30,292 bases of DNA from an uncultured Collinsella sp. (GTDB lineage: Bacteria > Actinomycetota > Coriobacteriia > Coriobacteriales > Coriobacteriaceae): NCBI GenBank assembly GCA_900539035.1, contig UQAU01000023.1, positions 1 through 30,292 on the forward strand. Direction: 5' to 3'. Below, piece after piece: positions 24,296 to 30,292 of the stretch. A program made the position numbers and the translations under genes. The notes under the pieces are model-generated. The model was not told the DNA's origin. It did no database searches and was given only the letters and a program-made list of their open reading frames with translations. The first letter of the stretch is position 1. Every line of letters begins with the position of its first letter.

Positions 24296-24907
24296 ATGAA
24301 TCACGTTAAACACGTTATTCCGATGTCTGATTCGTCGGTCAGCATTAAGCCTGAGGATATTCAGCCCACTGTGCTGCCCGATGCATTTATTCAGTCCGAT
24401 ATCGTGCGTAAACTTAATACGTTGAGTCTGCCGCGCTATAACCAGTTGCCCAATGTGACGCTCTACCGCGACCAGGTCATTGAGTATGTTGCGCTGTGGA
24501 TGGAGCCGCTGTCCATTTGCGTTGAGCAGCCTATCATTACGCCATCGATGATCAATAACTACGTAAAGGTCGGCCTAGTGCCTGCTCCGGTCAAAAAGCA
24601 ATATGGCCGCGAGCAGATTGCCCGCCTGATCGCTATCTGCATCTTTAAGCAGGTGCTACCTATTGCTGCGGTGCAGGCCCTCTTTAACATTCAGCGTTTG
24701 AGCTACGATGCCCCGACGGCCTTTGATTATGTGGTCGATCAGCTCGAGGCATCGATTCGTGCGGCGTTTTCCGTCGAGCAGACTCCCGTGCCCGATACGG
24801 CGCATCAGGTAACGCGTGAGTCGCTGCTTGTGCGTAGCGCGGTATCGTCCTTCGTTTCGAAGGCTTACCTGATGAGCTATCTCAAGTTCAACGGGTTTAA
24901 TAGCTAG
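24296..24907 (+). CDS. DUF1836 domain protein, putative transcription regulator
   Basis: This 203-residue protein matches DUF1836: the segment LPNVTLYRDQVIEYV, then ITPSMINNYVKVGLVPAPVKKQYGREQIARL, which resembles the MerR-type DNA-binding helix and wing, followed by a helical C-terminal half. Family members are found in Gram-positives, often near degV genes, as here, and are presumed regulators. Start 24296 is chosen because CGGAGGA precedes it; the longer frame to 24206 lacks this. A sequence ACTAGATAACGTA (24250-24262) in its leader resembles half of the palindrome upstream of degV. Confidence 0.8.
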   Translation: MNHVKHVIPMSDSSVSIKPEDIQPTVLPDAFIQSDIVRKLNTLSLPRYNQLPNVTLYRDQVIEYVALWMEPLSICVEQPIITPSMINNYVKVGLVPAPVKKQYGREQIARLIAICIFKQVLPIAAVQALFNIQRLSYDAPTAFDYVVDQLEASIRAAFSVEQTPVPDTAHQVTRESLLVRSAVSSFVSKAYLMSYLKFNGFNS

Positions 24908-24919
24908 CCGACGTATAAA

Positions 24920-24967
24920 ACGGGCGGGACAAAGAGCCATCTGTCGCTTTGTCCCGCCCGTATTTTT
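24920..24967. terminator. Bidirectional terminator between DUF1836 gene and degV
   Basis: A perfect 15-bp stem (24920-24934 with 24947-24961) with a 12-base loop is followed by ATTTTT on the plus strand and preceded by TAAAA, giving a T-run on the minus strand. It lies between two convergent genes. Confidence 0.92.
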
Positions 24968-24980
24968 GCTTGGTTGGACT

Positions 24981-25847
24981 TTATTTGCCCGAAGCTACGC
25001 CCATGCCGTAGCCGATGATGAGGCCGTGCATCTCGGCGTAATAGGAATCCAGGCCGTTGCAGGGCATGATGATGGTCTTGGAGCCGGGCCAATGCTCGAC
25101 TATGCGGTCAGTAAGCGCCTGGGCTCCAGCTTCGTTCTCAACGTGATCGATGACAACCTCACCGCCCGTAAAGCCCTCGGCTTCCATGGTGTCGATAATC
25201 TTGTTGAGCATCTTCTTTTCGCCACGCGTGTGCCCGACGAGTTCGATTTTACCGGCCTCACTTGCCGTGCCCAAAATGCGGATATTGAGCTTGTTGGCAA
25301 TAACGCCGGCTGCCTTAGGGATACGTCCGGCTTTGGCGAGGTTTTCGTAATTGCACAAGCTGAAGAGGATTTTGCTGTTCTGCTCAAGGCTATCGAAGTA
25401 TACGCAAGCGTCCTCGAATGAGACATCCGGATTGCTTGCAAGATAGCGGTCGAACAGCAAGAAAATGAGGTCCATTTTGCCGCCAGCTGCGCGTGAATTG
25501 ACTAGATGAATCTGTCGGTCGGGCTCCTCGGCAAGAACCATATCGCGTGCCGTGGCTGCCGCGTTGTAGCTGCCCGACACGCCCTCAGAGATCGGCATGC
25601 AGATGGTCTTGTCTGCCAATTTGAAGAGCTCGGCCCACTCCCCTACGCTGGGACAAGCGCTTGAAGAAGCGTTCGTTTCCGCCTGAACAGCACAGTTGAG
25701 CTCATGAACATCGAGCGAAAGGTCATCAACGAATTCACGCTCCCCCACTCGAATTTTGAGGGGTGCAAATGCAAAGGTGGTATGGGGTGCGGTCGGTTGC
25801 CAATCGCGAAGGTTGCAGCTTGAATCGGAGATAAGTGCCCAGCTCAT
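24981..25847 (-). CDS. DegV family fatty-acid-binding protein
   Basis: This 288-residue protein matches the DegV fold, which binds a fatty acid and in Firmicutes (FakB) presents it to a fatty-acid kinase. Visible marks are an early ISDSSCNL strand-turn, SACPSVGEW in place of the usual TSQPS loop, the SGSYNAA motif near residue 90, and a GRIPKAAG segment in the second domain. No FakA-type kinase gene is nearby. AAAGGACC precedes the ATG. A TATAAT box and two palindromes lie upstream. Confidence 0.9.
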   Translation of the reverse strand: MSWALISDSSCNLRDWQPTAPHTTFAFAPLKIRVGEREFVDDLSLDVHELNCAVQAETNASSSACPSVGEWAELFKLADKTICMPISEGVSGSYNAAATARDMVLAEEPDRQIHLVNSRAAGGKMDLIFLLFDRYLASNPDVSFEDACVYFDSLEQNSKILFSLCNYENLAKAGRIPKAAGVIANKLNIRILGTASEAGKIELVGHTRGEKKMLNKIIDTMEAEGFTGGEVVIDHVENEAGAQALTDRIVEHWPGSKTIIMPCNGLDSYYAEMHGLIIGYGMGVASGK

Positions 25848-25860
25848 AGAGGGTCCTTTC

Positions 25861-25939
25861 TAATTGTTCCTCAACAATTATAGCCATCTTGCAAACTGAA
25901 TGTACGGCTATCTAGTTTTGAATACTAGATAGCCGTACA
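25861..25939 (-). promoter_or_regulatory. degV promoter with two inverted repeats
   Basis: On the minus strand, TATAAT occupies 25882-25877. A palindrome with perfect 15-base arms (25901-25915 and 25925-25939, 9-base spacer) overlaps where the -35 box should be. A second one, TAATTGTT-CCTC-AACAATTA (25861-25880), overlaps the -10 and start region. No T-run follows either, so operators are more likely than terminators. Confidence 0.7.
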
Positions 25940-25957
25940 AGATTAGAGAAAAAAGAA

Positions 25958-25988
25958 TGGACCTCGCGACTTAAAGCCACGAGGTCCA
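25958..25988 (-). terminator. Terminator of the pgsA2-like to nlpC operon
   Basis: TGGACCTCG and CGAGGTCCA pair (25958-25966 with 25980-25988). On the minus strand the stem is followed by TTCTTTTTTC, a typical intrinsic terminator 25 bases after the NlpC/P60 stop. Confidence 0.9.
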
Positions 25989-26012
25989 CATTCACACGCT
26001 GTGTAAGATGAC

Positions 26013-27140
26013 TTAGTAACGCACGAAGATATAGTTGTTGTTCATGCCAGCGGCAACGGAGCTGATGATAACACCCGTGTTGTAGTCGGAAGCATGAATC
26101 ATCTGTCCACCACCGATGTAAATGCCGGTGTGGTACGAGTTGACCACAACGTCACCGGGCTGCGGATCGGACACACGCGTCCAGCCCATAAAGGTACCCG
26201 TGGTGCCCAGGCGGCAATAGCGACCAGTGAGGCAATAGCTAACAAAACCAGAGCAGTCGAAGCTGTTCGGGCCAATTCCGCCCCAGGAATAAGCACAACC
26301 AAGCTTACTGTATGCACGCGAGACAACAGAACCGCCGTCGACGGACTGGCTCGGAGCAGAAGGCGTCGGAGCCGGAGCGGGCGTGGGGGGCTGCGGCGTC
26401 GGAGCAGGTGCCGTCGTAGGAGCCGGAGTGTTGCCGCCCTGGTTGTTGTTATTACTGGTCTGGCCACCGTTGTTGGTGTTCTCGGTCGTACCGGCAGTCT
26501 CGTTGCTCACCGTGGCCTTCTCGGCGGTGCTGGCGTTGATGCCGGCCTGCAGCGCGGCGTTGGCCTCGGCCTCTGCGGCAAGCTCGGCCTGCAGCTGCGA
26601 ATCCAGGGAGTTTACGACGTTCTGGGCTTCAGCCTGTTGAGCGTTAAGCTCGTCGACCTTCTTTTGCGTGGCGGCGACGTTCTTCTCCTGCTCGGTCTGC
26701 TTATCGGTGAGCTGCTGCTTAAGATCCTTGACCTCTTGAATGGTCTGAGCCTGCTTATCGGAAAATTTGCCGTAGTAGAACAGACGGTTGAGCATATCGC
26801 TCAGGTCATCGACGCCCGTCAGAACCTGAAGCAGGCTCAGACCGCCGGTTTTGTACTCGCCGGCGACATAGGTCGAGAGCTTGGCCTGACCATCGGCGAT
26901 CTCCTGCTGCTTCTGCGTGATCTCGCCGGCAGTTTGATCGAGCGCCTGCGTCTGCGTGGCGAGCTCATCGTAAATCTGCTGGGTTTGGGTACCGATCTGC
27001 TCGAGCTTCGTACGAGCAGCGGCAAGGTCGGATGCGGTATCGGCGTAGGCAGGAGCCGCGAGGCCCAAGCCCAAAACACAAGCGAGGGTTGCCGTAGCAG
27101 CGCAGCGTGCCATGTTTTTGTGCGTGTTTGCTGTGCGCAT
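26013..27140 (-). CDS. Secreted coiled-coil NlpC/P60 peptidoglycan hydrolase
   Basis: This 375-residue endopeptidase probably cuts peptidoglycan stem peptides outside the cell. It has a signal peptide (cleavage likely after AYA, residue 33), a coiled-coil region (about 36-205, rich in Gln, Ala, Glu), an Asn/Gly then Pro/Ala/Thr-rich linker (about 220-275), and a C-terminal NlpC/P60 domain. The catalytic Cys is C296 in FDCSGF, and His is H337 in NSYHTGIYIG. The layout matches RipA/PcsB-like hydrolases, where the coiled coil controls activity and binds the FtsEX divisome complex in some species. It is the last gene of its operon. GGAAAGGAAG precedes the ATG. Confidence 0.93.
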   Translation of the reverse strand: MRTANTHKNMARCAATATLACVLGLGLAAPAYADTASDLAAARTKLEQIGTQTQQIYDELATQTQALDQTAGEITQKQQEIADGQAKLSTYVAGEYKTGGLSLLQVLTGVDDLSDMLNRLFYYGKFSDKQAQTIQEVKDLKQQLTDKQTEQEKNVAATQKKVDELNAQQAEAQNVVNSLDSQLQAELAAEAEANAALQAGINASTAEKATVSNETAGTTENTNNGGQTSNNNNQGGNTPAPTTAPAPTPQPPTPAPAPTPSAPSQSVDGGSVVSRAYSKLGCAYSWGGIGPNSFDCSGFVSYCLTGRYCRLGTTGTFMGWTRVSDPQPGDVVVNSYHTGIYIGGGQMIHASDYNTGVIISSVAAGMNNNYIFVRY

Positions 27141-27172
27141 GTAGCTTCCTTTCCAGTAACTAAGGGTAACGG

Positions 27173-27703
27173 CTAGTCCACCGTCGCCAGGCTAAAGAGC
27201 TCCACATCGTCATCAGGCGGCGTGAGCTTCTCGCGCGGGTTGAGAAACGCAAGCTCAAGGATACAACCGTAACCGACAAGCTTTGCGCCCATATCTCGCA
27301 CCAGTTTACCTGTTGCCTCGACGGTTCCGCCCGTCGCGACCAAGTCGTCCAGAATCAACACGGTATCTTTAGAGCTGATAGCGTCGGCATGGATCTCAAT
27401 GGAATCCGTTCCGTACTCGAGCTCGTAGCTCTGGCTTACGGTCTCGCGCGGTAGCTTGCCCGGTTTACGTGCGGGAACAAAGCCGGCGCCAAGGGCTACA
27501 GCCACCGGTACGCCAACCATAAAGCCGCGAGCCTCGGGACCCACGACCTTGGTGATTCCCATGCCGGCAAAGTGCTCGGCGAGGGAATCGGTCATGGCTT
27601 TGAGCGCCTCGGGATTGCCAAAGAGCGGCGTGATGTCTTTAAAGATGACTCCGGGCTCGGGATAGTCGGGGATGTCGACGATTTGAGATTCGAAGTCGTA
27701 CAT
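27173..27703 (-). CDS. apt: Adenine phosphoribosyltransferase
   Basis: This 176-residue enzyme converts adenine and PRPP to AMP in purine salvage. The PRPP-binding motif VLILDDLVATGGT is present near residue 118, the N-terminal IPDYPEPGVIFKDITPLF is typical of Apt, and GPEARGF marks the base-binding region. The start at 27703 (MYDFESQ) is preferred to one five codons upstream because AAAGG is spaced for it. It lies 40 bases after the MerR gene and 32 bases before nlpC. Confidence 0.95.
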   Translation of the reverse strand: MYDFESQIVDIPDYPEPGVIFKDITPLFGNPEALKAMTDSLAEHFAGMGITKVVGPEARGFMVGVPVAVALGAGFVPARKPGKLPRETVSQSYELEYGTDSIEIHADAISSKDTVLILDDLVATGGTVEATGKLVRDMGAKLVGYGCILELAFLNPREKLTPPDDDVELFSLATVD

Positions 27704-27743
27704 TTCAGGACCTTTCAATGGGTTGCCGGATAAGCGGCAGCGG

Positions 27744-28622
27744 TTATTTGGCCGCGGTGGCGGTGCCGGATTGCGAAGGGGGGACGACCTTGAGCGGCTT
27801 GACGAGAGAATCCTCGTGCGAAGCCGGCGCGGCTATCTCTTCGTTTTTGGCCTTGGTGGACTCGCAGCGAGTGATTTCCTCATCGAGTGCATCGATGTCG
27901 GCGTCCTCGACCACGGCGTTGAGCGACTCAAAAACGCGGTTCTTGAGCAACGCAGTGTGCACACCCTCGGTCAGGTTGTGAAGCTTCTTAAACGCACGCT
28001 CGAGCTTGGCGTCGCGCTCGTCATCGGAGGTATCCATTCCGAGCATGCTCACGAGCACCTGCTCAAACATCGAGGACTCGCGGTTGGCGGAAGACACGTA
28101 CTGACGCAGGTTGCGCGGCTCGATATGGAAGCGTGACAGCTCGGAGCAGTAGCGGATGATCGGGAAATCGCGACCATCGACGAGCTCACGATTCTGCGGA
28201 CTCTTGATGATGCGAATGAGGTCGTTCTCGGCGAGCGAGCGGATAAACGAAATCTCGACGCCCAGCATATCGGGAATGGTCTCAATGGGATGCAGCTTTT
28301 GCTTAGTCTCTTTGGGCTCCGTCTTGAGCGGAACATCGGACAGCAAGCCCACCTCGTAAGCGAGCGTTGACAGGTCCGTGGCGTTTTCCAAGCGCTGCTT
28401 AATCACGTTGAGCGGCATGTAGCGGGTCTTCTGCAAGTGCAGGATGACCTCTAGGCGATCAACGTCCTCCTTAGAGTACTGACGGTATCCCTTAGGCGTA
28501 CGATGAGGGGTAATGAGCCCCTCATCCTCTAGAAATCTAATTTTTGAGTTCGAAAGATCGGGGTATGCGCCTCGAAGTAGGTTGACGACTTGGCCGATAC
28601 TCAGATAGTTGCGTTCGGCCAT
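27744..28622 (-). CDS. MerR family regulator, Rv1828-like
   Basis: This 292-residue protein has an N-terminal MerR winged helix (YLSIGQVVNLLRGAYPDLS, then KIRFLEDEGLITPHRTPKGYR) and a long C-terminal region with a second helical domain (about 115-230). It lacks the metal-binding cysteine pattern of classic MerR sensors. Size and position directly after a GarA-type FHA gene match mycobacterial Rv1828. The ligand and targets are unknown. It starts 3 bases after the FHA stop. Confidence 0.88.
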   Translation of the reverse strand: MAERNYLSIGQVVNLLRGAYPDLSNSKIRFLEDEGLITPHRTPKGYRQYSKEDVDRLEVILHLQKTRYMPLNVIKQRLENATDLSTLAYEVGLLSDVPLKTEPKETKQKLHPIETIPDMLGVEISFIRSLAENDLIRIIKSPQNRELVDGRDFPIIRYCSELSRFHIEPRNLRQYVSSANRESSMFEQVLVSMLGMDTSDDERDAKLERAFKKLHNLTEGVHTALLKNRVFESLNAVVEDADIDALDEEITRCESTKAKNEEIAAPASHEDSLVKPLKVVPPSQSGTATAAK

Positions 28623-28625
28623 GCC

Positions 28626-29060
28626 CTACTCACCGGTTTCGATGCGCTCCGGCGTGCTCTCGTGGTAGATGAGCGTAAACGTACCGATCTGGACGGAAGA
28701 ACCGTCGTGCAGCGGGGCTGCATTGACGATGGCACCGTCGACCCAGGTGCCATTGAGCGATCCCAAGTCCTCGATGCGAGCGCCGAGGCCCTCGCGAATA
28801 ATGCGCGCGTGGCTGCGCGAAACAGTCATGTCATTGAGGAAGATGCCGTTTGCAGGATCGCGGCCGATGGTGGTCACGTCGTCCTCGAGCTCAAAGGCGG
28901 CACCGGTCTGCGGACCCTTGACGATGGACAGAACGGGGGCGGTGATGCGCACGTTGGCCATAAGGTCGGGAACGGTGACGTCGCTTGAAGGCACGCGGAA
29001 TACGCAGGTAGCGTCAGCAGTCTTATCATTCTGAGGCATATTGTTAACCATGTTGTCCAT
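28626..29060 (-). CDS. garA: FHA domain protein of the GarA/OdhI type
   Basis: This 144-residue protein has an N-terminal tail and one FHA phosphothreonine-binding domain (about 42-131). The FHA residues are visible as GRDP (R67), SRSHA (S81, H84) and LGSLNGT (N103). The tail contains DATCVFR (T18), aligning with the ETTSVFR phospho-site of GarA and OdhI, where Ser/Thr kinases phosphorylate the second Thr and the tail then closes on its own FHA domain. In those systems it controls 2-oxoglutarate use. Start 29060 is chosen because TAGGGG precedes it. The neighbouring pgsA-like and MerR genes match the mycobacterial garA locus. Confidence 0.88.
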   Translation of the reverse strand: MDNMVNNMPQNDKTADATCVFRVPSSDVTVPDLMANVRITAPVLSIVKGPQTGAAFELEDDVTTIGRDPANGIFLNDMTVSRSHARIIREGLGARIEDLGSLNGTWVDGAIVNAAPLHDGSSVQIGTFTLIYHESTPERIETGE

Positions 29061-29126
29061 GACAACCCCTAACTTATCGCGGACGTGCCGCAAATAATGA
29101 ACCGTACGTAATCATACCCCAACGAA

Positions 29127-29831
29127 TCAGTCTTCGATTTCAGGGTTCAGAAAGTCGATGTCCTCGTCCTCGGGATGCGCGAGAGCCTGTTTAATGGCCG
29201 CTCCGCCCTTAATGGAGTAGATGACAGCCGTGAGCATGGAGAAGATCACGCCGCCGTACACAAAGAAGATGCCGAGGGGCACCGAGCTTCCGTTGAGACC
29301 CGGGAAGGCCGTAAGGGTTGAAGGTAAAAGATGCAGCCCGTCAATAACGGGGAAACCGAGCAGCATGAGCGAGAAGCCGGTCATGAGCAGCGCTGTCGCA
29401 ATCTTTCCGGGGAAGACGACGTCGATGGGGCGAGGCTGGTAATGGCGCACGATGAGCGACCCGATACCCAGATAGATATCGCGACCGATGATGAGTACGC
29501 AGACCCAGATGGGCAACTCGCCGCGCACCACCAGACCCAGAACGCCCGTAAACAAGAGCGCGCGGTCGCAGATGGGGTCCATGACTTTGCCGAGCCACGA
29601 GACCGTCTTGGTCATGCGGGCGATCTGTCCGTCCATCCAGTCGGTGGAGGCGGCGATGGCATAGATCACGATGGCGACGACGCGGTTGTTGTCCGTCACA
29701 AACAGGTACAAGAAAACGAGCGTGAGGACCAGGCGCGTAAAGGTGATGAAATTGGAGATCGTAAAGATCTTATTCGACGGGTAATCGGAAGTGCCGATAA
29801 GCTCCTTTTTGATCTTCTTTTTGATGCCCAC
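29127..29831 (-). CDS. CDP-alcohol phosphatidyltransferase (second copy)
   Basis: This 234-residue membrane enzyme has the full catalytic signature DWMDGQIAR, then G and the D-x3-D pair in LGKVMDPICD. Several membrane helices are visible, and the tail is acidic (EDEDIDFLNPEIED). It could be a phosphatidylglycerophosphate, cardiolipin or phosphatidylinositol-phosphate synthase; sequence alone does not decide. The start is GTG 29831, with GGGGGAG upstream. A longer frame to 29957 is rejected because it would include the predicted promoter. It heads a five-gene minus-strand operon. Confidence 0.87.
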   Translation of the reverse strand: MGIKKKIKKELIGTSDYPSNKIFTISNFITFTRLVLTLVFLYLFVTDNNRVVAIVIYAIAASTDWMDGQIARMTKTVSWLGKVMDPICDRALLFTGVLGLVVRGELPIWVCVLIIGRDIYLGIGSLIVRHYQPRPIDVVFPGKIATALLMTGFSLMLLGFPVIDGLHLLPSTLTAFPGLNGSSVPLGIFFVYGGVIFSMLTAVIYSIKGGAAIKQALAHPEDEDIDFLNPEIED

Positions 29832-29867
29832 AGGACTCCCCCGCTGGTAAACGACAAAACTTTCGAT

Positions 29868-29896
29868 ACTATACCCGTTCCGGCGATGTCTATCCA
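29868..29896 (-). promoter_or_regulatory. Promoter of the minus-strand five-gene operon
   Basis: On the minus strand TGGATA (29896-29891) and TATAGT (29873-29868) are 17 bases apart. A start near 29861 fits the GTG start codon at 29831. The -35 box is only a partial match. Confidence 0.55.
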
Positions 29897-29957
29897 GCCA
29901 AGCCATAGAGAGTCCAGACATGTGGAGGGCACTTTTGGGCGGCGGGGGATTTCGCAT

Positions 29958-30016
29958 TCGTGTACATCAGCCTCCAAACATGTCGAAAAATGTCGGTTTT
30001 GGAGGGTGATGTACAC
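29958..30016. repeat. 20-bp inverted repeat in the right-end intergenic region
   Basis: Arms 29958-29977 and 29997-30016 match at 19 of 20 positions (CGTGTACATCA then CCTCCAAA) around a 19-base centre containing ATGTCG twice. TTTTTG follows on the plus strand. A degenerate third half-site, CGTGTGCATCATCTC, begins at 30028. It could be a small mobile or REP-like element, an operator, or a terminator. Confidence 0.8.
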
Positions 30017-30027
30017 GTTTTTGTTGC

Positions 30028-30292
30028 GCGTGTGCATCATCTCATATGTTGCCAACGCTAACGGTGAACCTGAGCGCCCGGGCACATTCTTTGTTGGATG
30101 AAACCATCATAGCAGCTAGCGGAAGGCATCATCGAAGGAGTGTGCTGGAAAGCACCCATCTCCTTAACTGTTAGAAATGCAAGTTAATAATCTATGTGGT
30201 CGATATGCCGTTGAGCCCGCATATCGATACCGCTCAGCCATTCGCCTCGCCCCCGTCGCACGTATCTTCATCCGGTCTGTTACTTTTAATCT
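30028..30292. other. Non-coding right end with small inverted repeats
   Basis: No convincing gene is seen here. Two structures stand out: AAGGAG-T-GTGCT-GGAA-AGCAC-CCAT-CTCCTT (30135-30165), and the 9-bp arms TCGATATGC (30200-30208) with GCATATCGA (30219-30227). Short open frames of 25-33 codons on the minus strand lack proper ribosome binding sites. Regulatory DNA for a gene beyond the window is possible. Confidence 0.4.

Noticed and set aside
29832..29957. N-terminal extension of the minus-strand phosphatidyltransferase
   Set aside because: The extra 42 codons cover a plausible promoter, and a GTG with a strong ribosome binding site starts at the conserved region.
30200..30227. tRNA-like or short coding sequence near the right end
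   Set aside because: The inverted repeat does not fit a tRNA cloverleaf, and the small open frames lack a correctly spaced ribosome binding site.

Overview
The window looks like chromosomal core DNA from a GC-rich Actinomycetota bacterium, most likely a Coriobacteriia member such as Collinsella. This is inferred from protein character, codon use and gene order; there is no rRNA to confirm it. Twenty-nine protein genes are supported. I found no tRNA, rRNA, CRISPR array, prophage or transposase gene.

Positions 350-18442 (+ strand) follow an order close to the Bacillus subtilis rnj-spoIIIE-(rodZ-like)-pgsA-cinA-recA-rny-ymdB-spoVS-miaB region, with actinobacterial additions (yajQ, rimO, recX, miaA, hflX). 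Here it reads: RNase J, FtsK, a RodZ-like membrane HTH protein, YajQ, RimO, PgsA, a PncC/CinA-C amidohydrolase, RecA, RecX, RNase Y, a stand-alone GHKL ATPase, SpoVS, MiaB, MiaA, HflX. Several neighbours are coupled by TGATG or TAATG overlaps. The GHKL ATPase sits where Bacillus has ymdB.

Positions 18427-21331 form an SOS and nucleotide-pool block. lexA and a membrane acyltransferase run on the minus strand. They diverge from a LysM membrane protein resembling the SOS division inhibitor YneA, which is followed by nrdR and dut. The lexA/LysM intergenic region carries three LexA boxes at an exact 28-bp spacing. recA has a LexA box inside its promoter spacer.

Positions 21332-21785 are non-coding, between convergent genes. 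They hold a 21-bp terminator hairpin and three copies of a structured repeat with a near-identical 36-nt loop. Its stems change sequence between copies but stay paired. This is the best candidate here for something undescribed.

Positions 21786-25847 hold a processive lipid glycosyltransferase (-), thioredoxin reductase (+), a DUF1836 regulator (+) and a DegV protein (-), with a shared bidirectional terminator and a large operator-like palindrome upstream of degV.

Positions 26013-29831 (- strand) look like one five-gene operon: a CDP-alcohol phosphatidyltransferase, a GarA/OdhI-type FHA protein, an Rv1828-type MerR protein, apt and a secreted NlpC/P60 hydrolase, ending in a clear terminator. 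The first three match the mycobacterial pgsA2-garA-Rv1828 neighbourhood. The last ~460 bases carry no supported gene but contain inverted repeats.
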